Part shown: positions 41,692 to 50,924 of the stretch, one piece after another
Layout: the number at the start of each line of letters is the position of its first letter
Numbering within the stretch: the first letter of the stretch is position 1
Assembly (NCBI GenBank): GCA_964624235.1
Contig: CAZUXY010000017.1
Span: 9,988-73,987, forward strand
Origin: CAZUXY01 sp964624235
GTDB lineage: Bacteria > Spirochaetota > UBA4802 > UBA5368
DNA: 64,000 bases
Reading direction: 5' to 3'
Notes under the pieces: generated by a model
What the model was told of the DNA's origin: nothing
The model's input: only the letters and a program-made list of their open reading frames with translations
Databases searched by the model: none
Made by a program: the position numbers and the translations under genes

Positions 41692-43020
41692 TCAGAATAC
41701 TATGGCTCCCGAATTACTATCAGTTCCCGCATCCTTCAGTTTGACGCCGACGATTTTTCCCTCGAAGGCGGTCGGGTCGGGGGAAAAACCCAGTTTCATT
41801 TTAATGTAGTTGTCACTGACCGCGGTAAATACCCCGTACTCCCTCCCATACTCAATCACCGAGGGAAGGACCCTGCCCTCGAACCTCTTACGGTACCTCA
41901 AACCGGTTTCCCTGGACAGCTTTTTGAGCAGTGCCGCCCTGCGGGCGGTAACGGCAGGCGGGACAGGTTTCCCCGTAGACGCAGCGGGAGTTCCCTCCCT
42001 GGGCGAAAAGGTGAACTGGTGTACATAGGAAAAGCCCGACCAGCCGACTATGTCGAGACTCATATTGAAATCCTCGTCGCTTTCACCGGGGAAGCCGACA
42101 ATCATATCGCTGCCGATAGCGATGTCTTCATTATGGGTCCTGATGGAATCGATTATATGCTTCAGTTGATTTACACTGTAGGGTCGCCGCATTCTTTCCA
42201 GTATACGGTCCGATCCCGACTGCACGGGAATATGGATGTGGCCGCACACCCTGTCCCTTCCCAGCATTCCGATCAGTTCCGGGGTGATATGATTCGGTTC
42301 AATTGAGGTAATCCTGACTCGAAAATCCCCCGGTATCCGCTGAAGCTTCACGACCAGACCGGCAAGATCGGTGCCCCCGCTGCGGTATTTACCTATGGTA
42401 ATGCCCGACAGCACAAGCTCAGGACATCCGTTATCGACCAGTACTTCCGCGTGATGCAGCACCTCGCCCAGGTCCCTGCTGCGGGGGGCTCCCCGGACTG
42501 AAGGGACCACGCAATAGGAGCATATCCCGTCGCATCCATCCTGGATTTTTAAAAAACCCCTGGTATGGTCCAGCGGGAGAGGCCAGGCGTCATCTGCATC
42601 ATGAAAGGAATGCACGGCACCCTCCGCCTCACAGCGCTCCTTGTGATCCCTGTCACAGGCTGTACCCCGGTCTTCGGCAATCAGTTCCTCCAGTTTCAGG
42701 TGAAGGACGGTCTTGTCATCGTTCCCGTACACTTCCCGCACTTGCGGCATGCTCCTCAGTCCCCCGGGATCACGTTCGGCGAGACAACCCGTAACCACGG
42801 TGCCGCCGCACCGTGAAAACCTTGACCCCTGCCGTATGTAATTGCGGCATTTCTTGTCGCTCCGGTCGGTAACCGTACAGGTATTGACGATAACCACGTC
42901 CACCTGTTCCCCGAACGGTTTAACCACCCATCCATGCCTTTTGAGTTGATGCGCGATGAGGGATGACTCATACTGGTTAAGCTTGCATCCGAGAGTTTTT
43001 ATGGAAAAACTTCCCGCCAT
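41692..43020 (-). CDS. mtaB: tRNA t6A37 methylthiotransferase MtaB
   Basis: 442 residues. The N-terminal methylthiotransferase domain carries three cluster cysteines, Cys12 (GCKLNQYES), Cys48 (VNTCTVTDRSDKKCRNYIRQ) and Cys79 (VTGCLAE). The radical SAM cluster uses Cys163, Cys167 and Cys170 (DGCDGICSYC). The TDRSDKK.R sequence is typical for the MtaB branch rather than MiaB or RimO. A C-terminal TRAM-like domain is present (LPSVIEYGREYGVFTAVSDNYIKM). It adds a methylthio group to t6A at position 37 of tRNAs reading ANN codons. CAGGTG lies five bases before the ATG. Head of a minus-strand stretch containing speH-speE. Confidence 0.93.
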   Translation of the reverse strand: MAGSFSIKTLGCKLNQYESSLIAHQLKRHGWVVKPFGEQVDVVIVNTCTVTDRSDKKCRNYIRQGSRFSRCGGTVVTGCLAERDPGGLRSMPQVREVYGNDDKTVLHLKLEELIAEDRGTACDRDHKERCEAEGAVHSFHDADDAWPLPLDHTRGFLKIQDGCDGICSYCVVPSVRGAPRSRDLGEVLHHAEVLVDNGCPELVLSGITIGKYRSGGTDLAGLVVKLQRIPGDFRVRITSIEPNHITPELIGMLGRDRVCGHIHIPVQSGSDRILERMRRPYSVNQLKHIIDSIRTHNEDIAIGSDMIVGFPGESDEDFNMSLDIVGWSGFSYVHQFTFSPREGTPAASTGKPVPPAVTARRAALLKKLSRETGLRYRKRFEGRVLPSVIEYGREYGVFTAVSDNYIKMKLGFSPDPTAFEGKIVGVKLKDAGTDSNSGAIVF

Positions 43021-43245
43021 TGATTCACCTGGTCGCCCAAGATAGTTCTACTTCCTTAGTGCGCTTATTCATTTTAAAGTACAGCAAAAAAATGAATATT
43101 CAAAAAATACAGCCCATCGAAGCGTTTCAGAACACGAAAAACAGGGTTGTCATAACCGCGTTTCCGTACAGCGGGAAGTCCCGGCGGGACGCCCGTTGTG
43201 CGCTGAAAACGCGATAAAACAGCGGATTTGTGGAAAAAAAGATAA

Positions 43246-43275
43246 TTGACGAACAAAATTGCACTCATGTATACT
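43246..43275 (+). promoter_or_regulatory. Candidate promoter of yggS-proC operon
   Basis: TTGACG at 43246-43251, 18-base spacer, TATACT at 43270-43275. Both boxes match the sigma-70 consensus at five of six positions. Transcription would start near 43282, leaving a leader of about 180 bases. Confidence 0.55.
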
Positions 43276-43290
43276 CGTTGCAATGTCTTA

Positions 43291-43385
43291 CCGTCAGGTT
43301 CGATACCAGGTGAAAGTGCGTCTACCGTTTGTCTTCCGCTGGTATCCCTGAAAGGATGCAGGGAAAAGACAAATAATCCAGGCCT
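43291..43385 (+). ncRNA. Candidate structured leader RNA with pseudoknot upstream of yggS
   Basis: CAGG-(TTC)-GATACCA at 43295-43308 pairs with TGGTATC-CCTG at 43340-43350, giving an 11-base-pair helix with one bulge. Its loop contains TTTGTCTT (43328-43335), which pairs perfectly with AAGACAAA at 43366-43373, beyond the helix, forming a pseudoknot. CCCTG (43346-43350) can instead pair with CAGGG (43359-43363), disrupting the first helix. Competing helices of this kind are typical of riboswitches. It does not match any class I remember. Pairings are by eye. Confidence 0.4.
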
Positions 43386-43461
43386 AAAAAGCGTATTTCA
43401 GGATTTCCAACGTGCGCTGCGGTATATAAAACCGTGTCCTTGGATCATTGTCAGTCTATAA

Positions 43462-44145
43462 ATGAGAGTGATTGAAAATTATCGCCGCATCTTGGAAACG
43501 GTGGCCGAAACCGCGGTAAGGCATGGAAGGTCACCGGGGGAAATACGGATAGTGGCGGTTTCGAAAACCTTTCCCGCCGGGACCGTGCAGCATGCCATAG
43601 ACGACGGTATTTTTCTTTTCGGCGAAAACAAGGTTCAGGAAGCGAAATCGAAGATCCCCGTGCTGAAGGGTTCATTTGATTTCCACCTGGTGGGACACCT
43701 GCAGTCCAACAAGGCAAAGGATGCGGTGGTTCTGTTTTCCCTTATTCATTCCATCGATAAGTTCAGCACGGCGGTCAAAGTCGACCAGGAAGCCGCGAAA
43801 ACAGGGAAGATACAGAAAATTCTCGTCCAGGTCAATACCTCTGAAGAGGCGTCGAAAAGCGGTATCGATGCCGAAAACTCAATCGAGCTCTGCCGTCAGA
43901 TAATCTCCCTGCGGAACCTGGAGCTTCTGGGGTTGATGACCATAGGGCCGCTGGGAGGAGATGACCGTGCCGTAAGGTCGTCGTTTATTTCGCTGAGGAA
44001 CCTCCTCGCGAAGGTCAATACATTTTTGGGACTGGAGTTGAAAGAATTATCCATGGGGATGTCGTCGGATTACATCATCGCGGTCGAGGAAGGAGCCACC
44101 CTGCTCAGGATAGGCACCTCAATATTCGGCGGCCGGGGCTACTGA
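43462..44145 (+). CDS. YggS/PLPBP family PLP homeostasis protein
   Basis: 227 residues, typical. The PLP lysine is Lys35 in VAVSKTFPAG. Other family motifs are FGENKVQEAKSK, FHLVGHLQSNKAK, SMGMSSDYIIAVEEGATLLRIGTSIFG. The family binds pyridoxal phosphate without a clear enzymatic activity and affects vitamin B6 and amino-acid balance. It is first in a plus-strand operon, directly before proC (stop and start one base apart), an arrangement seen in many bacteria. A long leader with promoter precedes it. No good Shine-Dalgarno sequence is seen before the ATG. Confidence 0.93.
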   Translation: MRVIENYRRILETVAETAVRHGRSPGEIRIVAVSKTFPAGTVQHAIDDGIFLFGENKVQEAKSKIPVLKGSFDFHLVGHLQSNKAKDAVVLFSLIHSIDKFSTAVKVDQEAAKTGKIQKILVQVNTSEEASKSGIDAENSIELCRQIISLRNLELLGLMTIGPLGGDDRAVRSSFISLRNLLAKVNTFLGLELKELSMGMSSDYIIAVEEGATLLRIGTSIFGGRGY

Positions 44146-44146
44146 C

Positions 44147-44959
44147 ATGGGACGCGCCGATAAAAGTACGGTAGGCCTGATCGGGGCCGGCAACATGGGA
44201 AGCGCTCTTCTTTCGGGGCTGTCAGCCGCGGAGGGGATCGCCACCCTGTGTTTTGACGTTGATGAAGAAAAACGCCGTAACGCCCGTAAGGATTTCGGCG
44301 CCGTTGAAACGGGATCCTCAGGCGAACTTGTGTCCCGCAGCGACATCGTTATTATCGCCGTGAAGCCTGACGTGGTGGCCGCCGTGCTGGCGGAGATCAC
44401 CGGCGTTTCGGCGGAAAAGATAATAGTATCCATAGCCGCCGGTATCACCCTGCGGGTTTTGCGTGAACGCCTGGGCCCCTCCCCGCACATCTTCAGGGTC
44501 ATGCCCAATACACCCGGCCTGAAAGGACACGGAATGACCGTAATCTCAACCGACCAGCAGTCCGACGAGGTTTCGATAAAAAAAGTGGAAGCGGTTTTTT
44601 CGACCATCGGCCGTGTAATGGTGTTGCCCGAGAAACTCATGGACGCCGTTACCGGCCTCTCGGGCAGCGGACCCGCGTATGTCTACACCTTTATACAGGC
44701 CTTATCCGAAGGCGGAGTGAAGATGGGCATCCCGAGAGCGCAGGCGCTGCTCCTTGCCGCCCAGACCGTAATGGGGGCCGCACACATGGTAATTGAGACA
44801 GGAGAGGACCCCATGGCGCTGCGCGGGAAGGTGACCTCTCCCGGCGGGACCACCATTGAGGGTGTGCATGTGCTGGAGAAGTCGGGATTCACCGGTATCG
44901 TCAAGGACGCGGTGGAAGCAGCCGCCCTGAAATCCCGAAAGCTCGGAGAAAAGAAATGA
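44147..44959 (+). CDS. proC: Pyrroline-5-carboxylate reductase
   Basis: 270 residues. The N-terminal NAD(P) motif is GLIGAGNMGSALLSG. Family motifs follow: RVMPNTPGLKGHGMTVIS, and the C-terminal dimer domain with DAVTGLSGSGPAYVYTFIQALSEGG and KVTSPGGTTIEGVHVLEKSGF. It reduces pyrroline-5-carboxylate to proline with NAD(P)H in the cytosol. The start lies just after yggS, and the end overlaps the following M23 peptidase gene by four bases (ATGA), so all three are probably cotranslated. Confidence 0.96.
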   Translation: MGRADKSTVGLIGAGNMGSALLSGLSAAEGIATLCFDVDEEKRRNARKDFGAVETGSSGELVSRSDIVIIAVKPDVVAAVLAEITGVSAEKIIVSIAAGITLRVLRERLGPSPHIFRVMPNTPGLKGHGMTVISTDQQSDEVSIKKVEAVFSTIGRVMVLPEKLMDAVTGLSGSGPAYVYTFIQALSEGGVKMGIPRAQALLLAAQTVMGAAHMVIETGEDPMALRGKVTSPGGTTIEGVHVLEKSGFTGIVKDAVEAAALKSRKLGEKK

Positions 44960-45927
44960 ACGGCTGGCCTATCAACCGTTACCAGGTTTCCCAGTTCAAG
45001 ACAGCGCTGAAATACGCACTGCTCTTGATTGTCGCCGTTTTTTTTATCGGGAATATCGCCGCGATGCTTTTCATCAAGAGGATTAAAGTCGATCCGAAAC
45101 ATTATGTCATCAGGAACGGCTTCCCTTTTTTCACTTCGGCCGATCATTACCTGAACCTGGTTAGCGGCTACCGTCATGATTTCGGTACAAAAATCCATAT
45201 ATACACCCTGCGTAACGGACAGTCTTACTGGGATGTGGCAAGGCAGTTCAGGGTCAGTATCGATACCATACTGGCGGCCAATCCTTTTCTCACATCCCTG
45301 AACGCGAAGGAGGGAACCAGGATTGTGGTGCCACAGGAAGAGGGAGTACTGGCGCCGCTGGATAATTTCTGGGACGCGTACCGCATGAAGTCCCTCCTCG
45401 GGAAGAACTACAGGATACGTGGAGACTACCTGCAGTCATTGTTCAGGCTCTTCTCGCCTGATGATATACGGTTCGCTTTCTACCCGGCGGCGCGTCCTTT
45501 ACTGGTAAATCCTGAACTGCAGTCGCTTTACAACACCCGAAGGATATTTCAAAATCCCGTGAAGAGCGGACTGTATTCATCACTGTACGGCGACAGGGTG
45601 GACCCGATGCGGGAGGGAATGGCTTTCCACAACGGGGTCGATATCCAGGAAAGGATGGGAACTCCCATCTATCCGATACGTGAAGGCATGGTCAGTATCA
45701 CCGGATGGATGGACGGTTACGGACTGACAGTTGTCATTCTGCACGACGAGGGTTATATCAGCATGTACGGCCATTGTTCGAGCATCAAGGTTAAAAAGGG
45801 CGACTGGGTGAAAAAAGACCGGGCCATCGCACACGTGGGATCGACAGGCCGTTCCACGGGACCCCATCTGCATTTTATGGTATTACGGCACGGAAAAATG
45901 ATCAATCCGCTCCTCTTCATCTGGTAA
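44956..45927 (+). CDS. Membrane-anchored LysM / M23 metallopeptidase
   Basis: 323 residues. One transmembrane helix at about 20-40 anchors it, the remainder lying outside the inner membrane. A LysM domain follows (IYTLRNGQSYWDVARQFRVSIDTILAANP). The C-terminal lysostaphin-type M23 domain keeps its zinc ligands: HNGVD (His and Asp) and PHLHF, with a further His in MYGHCSS. It should thus be an active peptidoglycan endopeptidase, not a degenerate activator such as EnvC/NlpD. The coding start overlaps proC. It probably works in cell-wall growth or division. Confidence 0.92.
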   Translation: MNGWPINRYQVSQFKTALKYALLLIVAVFFIGNIAAMLFIKRIKVDPKHYVIRNGFPFFTSADHYLNLVSGYRHDFGTKIHIYTLRNGQSYWDVARQFRVSIDTILAANPFLTSLNAKEGTRIVVPQEEGVLAPLDNFWDAYRMKSLLGKNYRIRGDYLQSLFRLFSPDDIRFAFYPAARPLLVNPELQSLYNTRRIFQNPVKSGLYSSLYGDRVDPMREGMAFHNGVDIQERMGTPIYPIREGMVSITGWMDGYGLTVVILHDEGYISMYGHCSSIKVKKGDWVKKDRAIAHVGSTGRSTGPHLHFMVLRHGKMINPLLFIW

Positions 45928-45971
45928 CACTGCACCGTTTGCCGCGGCCGTAAATTGACAGTAGCAGAACC

Positions 45972-46271
45972 ATGAAACCGACGAACCAGCCACAGGAAAC
46001 AGTCACCATTAACCCCGGGCAGGAACTCGACCTGCACCATTTCAATCCCCGGGACGCAAAGGCCGTCGTGCAAGAGTTTATCGAAATGAACGTTGAGGCG
46101 GGAATACGGGAAGTCCGCATCATCCATGGGAAAGGGCGATCGGTCATCAAGAGCATCGTGCACGGAGAACTTGAAAAAAACCGCAGGGTGGTGAGCTTTA
46201 AAGATCAGCCCGGAAACTGGGGGGCGACCATTGTCGTGATTTCAGGGGACGACGGCACGGGAGCGCGTTAA
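45972..46271 (+). CDS. Small stand-alone Smr-domain protein
   Basis: 99 residues. ELDLHHFNPRDAKAVVQEFIEMN and VRIIHGKGRSVIKSIVHGEL follow the Smr pattern (LDLHG..., IHGKG). The first motif is LDLHHF rather than LDLHGL. Smr domains nick or bind branched DNA or cleave RNA. Its TAA overlaps the ATG of corA by one base. A second, larger Smr-containing protein, MutS2, is encoded 2.2 kb downstream. The 44-base gap after the M23 gene and same direction suggest one operon. Confidence 0.85.
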   Translation: MKPTNQPQETVTINPGQELDLHHFNPRDAKAVVQEFIEMNVEAGIREVRIIHGKGRSVIKSIVHGELEKNRRVVSFKDQPGNWGATIVVISGDDGTGAR

Positions 46272-47335
46272 TGAAAAAGAAGTACCTCCACCTGTCGAAA
46301 AAAAAAGGCCTTCCGCCCGGAACCCTTGTACACGTTGGAGAGAAAAAAACCGCCGGGGTGCGGGCAAGGATTATCGAGTACAACCAAAACGATTTCAATA
46401 TACGCGACGTCGAAACCGTGCCGGACTGCTGTGACCCCCTGCTGGAAGAATCCATACTGTGGCTCGATGTCGTGGGGATTCACCAGGTCGACCGCATCGA
46501 GGATATCGGGAACCGCTTCAATATACATCCACTGGTTATGGAAGACATTCTCAACACGAACCAGAGGCCGAAATTTGAGCAATGGGACGATTACGGGTTC
46601 TTCGTATTAAAACTACTGCATTTCAACATCGATACCTTCGAAATACAGCCTGAACAGACAAGCTTCATCCTGAAAAAGGGGCTGGTAATTTCGTTTCAGG
46701 AAACCGAGCAGGACGATTTTATCCCCGTGATAAACCGTATTCTGAACGACCAGGGCCGTATTCGAAAACTGGAGGCCGACTACCTGCTGTATTCCCTTAT
46801 TGATTCAATAGTCGACAATTATTTCGACATTCTGGAGAAGGCGGGAACGGTAATCGAGGAACTGGAAGATTCATTGATATCCAATCCCGTCGAGAAGATC
46901 ATCAGCACGATACACACCATGAAACGCGAAATGATGCTGCTGCGAAAATCGGTATGGCCCCTCAGGGAGGTGATTTCAAGGATTGAGCGGGGAGAATGTC
47001 CCATTGTACAGGAAACTACACTGATATATTTCAAGGACATCCACGACCATATCATACAGATCGTGGATACCATTGAATTGTTCAGGGATATGCTCTCGAG
47101 CATGGTAGACATTTACCTTTCCAGCGTTAACAACAGGATGAGCCAGGTAATGAAGCTCCTCACCGTTATAACCACCATTTTTATCCCGTTGAGTTTTATT
47201 ACCGGGATATACGGGATGAACTTTCATTTCATGCCGGGACTTGAATGGCGATATACGTTTTATCTGATTCTAAGCCTGATGGGGCTGATTGCTTTTTTTA
47301 TGCTTTTTTATTTTAAGAAAAAAAACTGGTTGTAA
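46271..47335 (+). CDS. corA: CorA family magnesium/cobalt channel
   Basis: 354 residues. A long cytoplasmic domain of alternating strands and helices is followed by two C-terminal transmembrane helices. The pore motif is YGMNF just after the first helix, and the short charged end KKKNWL is also typical. N-terminal region reads LWLDVVGIHQVDRIEDIGNRFNIHPLVMEDILN, near-consensus for CorA. It lets Mg2+ (possibly Co2+ or Ni2+) into the cell as a pentamer. The ATG shares a base with the stop of the Smr gene. End of the yggS-led operon. Confidence 0.94.
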   Translation: MKKKYLHLSKKKGLPPGTLVHVGEKKTAGVRARIIEYNQNDFNIRDVETVPDCCDPLLEESILWLDVVGIHQVDRIEDIGNRFNIHPLVMEDILNTNQRPKFEQWDDYGFFVLKLLHFNIDTFEIQPEQTSFILKKGLVISFQETEQDDFIPVINRILNDQGRIRKLEADYLLYSLIDSIVDNYFDILEKAGTVIEELEDSLISNPVEKIISTIHTMKREMMLLRKSVWPLREVISRIERGECPIVQETTLIYFKDIHDHIIQIVDTIELFRDMLSSMVDIYLSSVNNRMSQVMKLLTVITTIFIPLSFITGIYGMNFHFMPGLEWRYTFYLILSLMGLIAFFMLFYFKKKNWL

Positions 47336-47534
47336 GACTGAGCCGCCGGCGTATAGCCTGTATTGCTGCATAAGACCGATAGTCTTGGGTATTGAGATAT
47401 GCCTATTCGCATCAAGCCTGTTCGACAACGGGTGGATATTTCCCTTAAAAATGTATACTAAAAATTGATTCCCACAGGGGTATGTCGAGGGTTGGATTTA
47501 TAATTAATTCATCTCTTCAGGAGGTAACAACCAT

Positions 47535-48461
47535 ATGCCCACCACTCTTCTATGGGGAGGGTTCATTCTGCTGATAATATCCCTCTTGTTTTTTGATTTA
47601 AAAGTAATGGGGCGCAGGGTGCATGAAGTAACATTAAAGGAATCCCTGTTATGGGTGCTTTTCTGGGTAAGCCTGGCGCTGATTTTCAACGCAGGGATAT
47701 TCTATTTCCGGGGCACAACCCCTGCCCTGGAGTTTATAACAGGGTACCTTATTGAATATTCCCTCAGCGTGGACAATATTTTCGTATTCATCCTCATATT
47801 CACTTACTTCGGAGTGCCGCCGCAGTACCGTCACAAGGTGCTCTTCTGGGGTATACTCGGTGCGATTGTGATGAGAATGATATTCATCCTTGTCGGAGTT
47901 GCCCTGATTCAAAAACTTCACTGGATCATATATGTCTTCGGTGCCTTCCTGGTATACATCGGGATAAAGCTGGCACTGGAAAAAGACAAGGAAATTCATC
48001 CCGAAAAGAATCCCGTAATCAAGCTGTATCGCCGTTTCTTCCCGGTGACCGAAGGCTTTGTTGGGGGAAACTTTTTCATTAAAAAATCTGGCAAGATTAT
48101 CGCAACACCGCTTTTCGTCTGTGTGCTGGTGGTGGAAACATCGGATATCATATTCGCGGTGGATTCAATCCCGGCGATATTGTCCATAACCTATGATCCA
48201 TTCATCGTGTACACATCCAATATCTTTGCCATACTGGGGCTACGCTCGCTCTATTTCGCCATTGCAAGCCTGATGCCGCTTTTCTACTATCTCAATTACG
48301 GCCTGTCGTTTATACTTGTCTTCGTCGGCGTGAAAATGCTGATCGCCGATTTCTATAAAATACCTGTCGCCGCGGCGCTCGGGGTGGTGGCGGGGGTGCT
48401 GATCATATCGATAGCACTCTCCGTACTGTTCCCGAAGAAAGAGGAAACGGCAAAAAGCTGA
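47535..48461 (+). CDS. TerC family integral membrane protein
   Basis: 308 residues with about nine transmembrane helices. TerC/Alx motifs include FITGYLIEYSLSVDNIFVFILIF, and VVETSDIIFAVDSIPAILSITYDPFIVYTSNIFAILGLRSLYF with conserved acidic residues in the helices. Members export or handle manganese and other metals, often for metalloproteins at the membrane. AGGAGG lies upstream of the ATG. I searched the 200-base leader for the manganese riboswitch that often precedes such genes and saw none. Followed at 24 bases by mutS2. Confidence 0.93.
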   Translation: MPTTLLWGGFILLIISLLFFDLKVMGRRVHEVTLKESLLWVLFWVSLALIFNAGIFYFRGTTPALEFITGYLIEYSLSVDNIFVFILIFTYFGVPPQYRHKVLFWGILGAIVMRMIFILVGVALIQKLHWIIYVFGAFLVYIGIKLALEKDKEIHPEKNPVIKLYRRFFPVTEGFVGGNFFIKKSGKIIATPLFVCVLVVETSDIIFAVDSIPAILSITYDPFIVYTSNIFAILGLRSLYFAIASLMPLFYYLNYGLSFILVFVGVKMLIADFYKIPVAAALGVVAGVLIISIALSVLFPKKEETAKS

Positions 48462-48485
48462 TGCAGAAAATATAACGGTTTTGTT

Positions 48486-50924
48486 GTGGCTTCTCCTGTA
48501 GACACAAGGGTCCTGGAAGTACTTGAATGGCCTTCTGTCATCGCTGAGCTTTCCAGAAGATGTTCAACCGACCCGGGCAGGCAGAGGGCGGAAACCCTCT
48601 CGCCGCTTTCGCGCGACGACATTCGAAAGCGGCTGAGAAAGACCAGCGAATTGAAAGAAGTCCTTATCCAGGGAGAGGCGCCGGATTTCTCGGGTGTATC
48701 GGATATTAGGTCATCAATCGAAAGGGCCGTTAAAGAAGGTACGCTGCGGCTGGAAGAACTCTATGCCGTCAGGGAGTTCATACTGGCTTCCAGGAAAATC
48801 CGCGCCTTCTTCAACAGCCGCCGGGAATACCTGCCTTCATGGCGCGATCAGGCCGGGAGTATCAGCCCCTGTTCAGAACCGGGACAGGAGCTGATACCCG
48901 CATTCACCGACAACGGCGATCTCAGCAGCAGCCACTTTCCCCGTTTAAAGCAAATCAGGGACGAAATAAACGCGTTAAAAACAGAGATCGAAAAACGCAT
49001 CAACGATCTGATCCATGCACCTTCTATGGATAAGGTGTTGCAGGAGAAGATATACAGCACACGAAATGAACGTTATGTGCTGCTGATAAAATCCTCCATG
49101 AAACACCAGGTAAAGGGAAACTCGCTGGATGTATCGTCGAGCGGCGCCACCGTTTTCATGGAACCAGAGCAGATACAGCCGTTAAACAACCGGCTGAACG
49201 CCCTGCTGGTGGAACTGCAGATAGAAATCTCGCGTATCGTTCGGGAACTGTCGCTGCTGGTTGGAAAACACGGGGCGGAACTCGAACTCAACCTGGACAT
49301 AATGGCAGACGCCGATCTGCACAACTCAGCGGCGCGCTTCAGCATCGATCTGAAAGGGTGCGAACCAGAGGTGCCCGGCGAGCCGGTAATTAAACTGCTC
49401 GGCGCCCGCCATCCCCTGCTCTACCTGATGAGTCCCGAAACGACGGTTCCCAACGACATCACCCTGGGTTACGACTATACGGGACTCATAATTTCAGGGG
49501 CCAATACGGGAGGCAAGACCGTACTTCTTAAAACAACCGGCTTGTGCGTGCTCATGATCATGCACGGCCTGCACATCCCGGCGGGCCCGGACTCAGTGCT
49601 CGGCCCTTTCTCGTCCATAATGGCCGATATCGGCGACGACCAGAGCATCATTCATTCACTCTCCTCATTCTCGGGCCAGATAGTGGTACTCAGGGAGATG
49701 CTCGATAAAGCAGACAGCCGCACGCTGGTGCTGATCGATGAGATAATAGTGGGGACCAATCCCCGTCAGGGCGCCGCGCTTGCACAGTCATTCGTTGAAC
49801 AGCTCGTCGCCACGGGAGCGCGGATCGTGGTAAGCACCCACTATTCCGAACTCAAGGAACTCGCGGGAAAGAACCCCTCCGTCAGAAACGCTTCGGTGTC
49901 TTTCGACCTGGAAACCCTCTCACCAACCTATCGACTGACTACCGGCCTGCCCGGGGTCAGTTATGCGCTTGAGATAGCCCGGCTCTACGGGATGCCCGAA
50001 ACGATTATAACCCGCGCGAAAGAGCTCCTGGATTCGCGTGAACTTTCAGTGGAGTCGCTAATCGAAACCATGCAGCGCTATGAACAGGATATCCGTGAAG
50101 AGCGCGCCAGACTCGACCTGATACGGGAGGACATGGAGCGTGAAAAGACACACCTCCACGAAAGGGAAAAAACCCTCGAGCGTCAGCGTGAAAACCTTAA
50201 AAACGAACGGGGAGTGGAATTTCTCGACGAGCTGCATCGTCTGCGCGCCCGTGTCAACGAGAGGATCGGGGAACTCCGGCAGGCCGGAATGAAAGAGGCC
50301 GGTAATGTAAGGCAGGAACTCGAAGAGATCCAGAGCAGGATAATCGCGGACCTTGAGAAAAACCGGAAAATCCGTTACAGCCGCAAGTATCGTCCTTTCG
50401 ATCCCGGGCGTGCGGCACCCGGAGACCGGGTATTCGTGCTGCCTCTGGAGAAAGAAGCGGTCATTGCCGACATGGACATGAAGGGGGAAACAGCCGAATT
50501 GCTGCTCGGCTCTTCCATAAAGAGCAGGTTCCCGTTCAGGGACCTTCTGACAAGACCCGTGGGAGATGGCGCCGGCCGCTCGACCGGAAGCGCCCGGACC
50601 GGGAAACATGAGAAATCCGCCCCGGCCGAAGGGGCGCCCCACTCTCCGCCTGAAAAAGAAGGCATCACCATCCAGACCAGCTATAATACGGTGGACCTGC
50701 GGGGCATGCGCGTGGAAGAGGCGTTGATCAAGATGGAAGCGGACTTCGACCGTATGCTGCGCGGCGGAATCACGCCGGCAGTGGTAATTCACGGCCATGG
50801 CACCGGCGCCATGAAAGAGGCCGTTCGTGCCGGCCTGTCTCAGTCCTCATATGTCGACCATTTCAGGCCGGGAAAATACGGCGAAGGCGGCGACGGCGTT
50901 TCCATTGTTTATCTGAGAGTCTGA
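48486..50924 (+). CDS. mutS2: MutS2 (ATPase with Smr domain), altered D-loop region
   Basis: 812 residues, starting at a GTG. The order is that of MutS2: core helical part, ATPase, coiled coil (about 540-640), KOW-like segment and C-terminal Smr (about 727-812: VDLRGMRVEEAL and VVIHGHGTGAMKEAV). Walker A is SGANTGGKT (337-345) and Walker B ends in Asp418-Glu419. The segment after Walker B is DEIIVGTNPRQGAA instead of the usual DELGAGTDPxEGAA, with Asp to Asn and Glu to Gln changes. MutS2 suppresses recombination or rescues collided ribosomes by cutting mRNA. Lies 24 bases after terC. Confidence 0.93.
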   Translation: MASPVDTRVLEVLEWPSVIAELSRRCSTDPGRQRAETLSPLSRDDIRKRLRKTSELKEVLIQGEAPDFSGVSDIRSSIERAVKEGTLRLEELYAVREFILASRKIRAFFNSRREYLPSWRDQAGSISPCSEPGQELIPAFTDNGDLSSSHFPRLKQIRDEINALKTEIEKRINDLIHAPSMDKVLQEKIYSTRNERYVLLIKSSMKHQVKGNSLDVSSSGATVFMEPEQIQPLNNRLNALLVELQIEISRIVRELSLLVGKHGAELELNLDIMADADLHNSAARFSIDLKGCEPEVPGEPVIKLLGARHPLLYLMSPETTVPNDITLGYDYTGLIISGANTGGKTVLLKTTGLCVLMIMHGLHIPAGPDSVLGPFSSIMADIGDDQSIIHSLSSFSGQIVVLREMLDKADSRTLVLIDEIIVGTNPRQGAALAQSFVEQLVATGARIVVSTHYSELKELAGKNPSVRNASVSFDLETLSPTYRLTTGLPGVSYALEIARLYGMPETIITRAKELLDSRELSVESLIETMQRYEQDIREERARLDLIREDMEREKTHLHEREKTLERQRENLKNERGVEFLDELHRLRARVNERIGELRQAGMKEAGNVRQELEEIQSRIIADLEKNRKIRYSRKYRPFDPGRAAPGDRVFVLPLEKEAVIADMDMKGETAELLLGSSIKSRFPFRDLLTRPVGDGAGRSTGSARTGKHEKSAPAEGAPHSPPEKEGITIQTSYNTVDLRGMRVEEALIKMEADFDRMLRGGITPAVVIHGHGTGAMKEAVRAGLSQSSYVDHFRPGKYGEGGDGVSIVYLRV

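Larger units (their letters stand above)
43021..43461. other. 441-base divergent region with promoter and structured leader
   Basis: Lies between mtaB (leftward) and yggS (rightward). It holds a strong rightward promoter at 43246-43275 and about 180 bases of leader before yggS, listed separately. The left 220 bases show no gene. Confidence 0.5.

Noticed and set aside
43280..43461. Signal recognition particle RNA, cobalamin or TPP riboswitch before yggS
   Set aside because: No SRP GGAAGGAAGCAGCC core, no B12 box and no TPP CTGAGA core; kept only as an unassigned structured leader.
47336..47534. Manganese (yybP-ykoY) riboswitch before terC
   Set aside because: The conserved GGGGAGTAGC core and its partner loop are not present in the leader.
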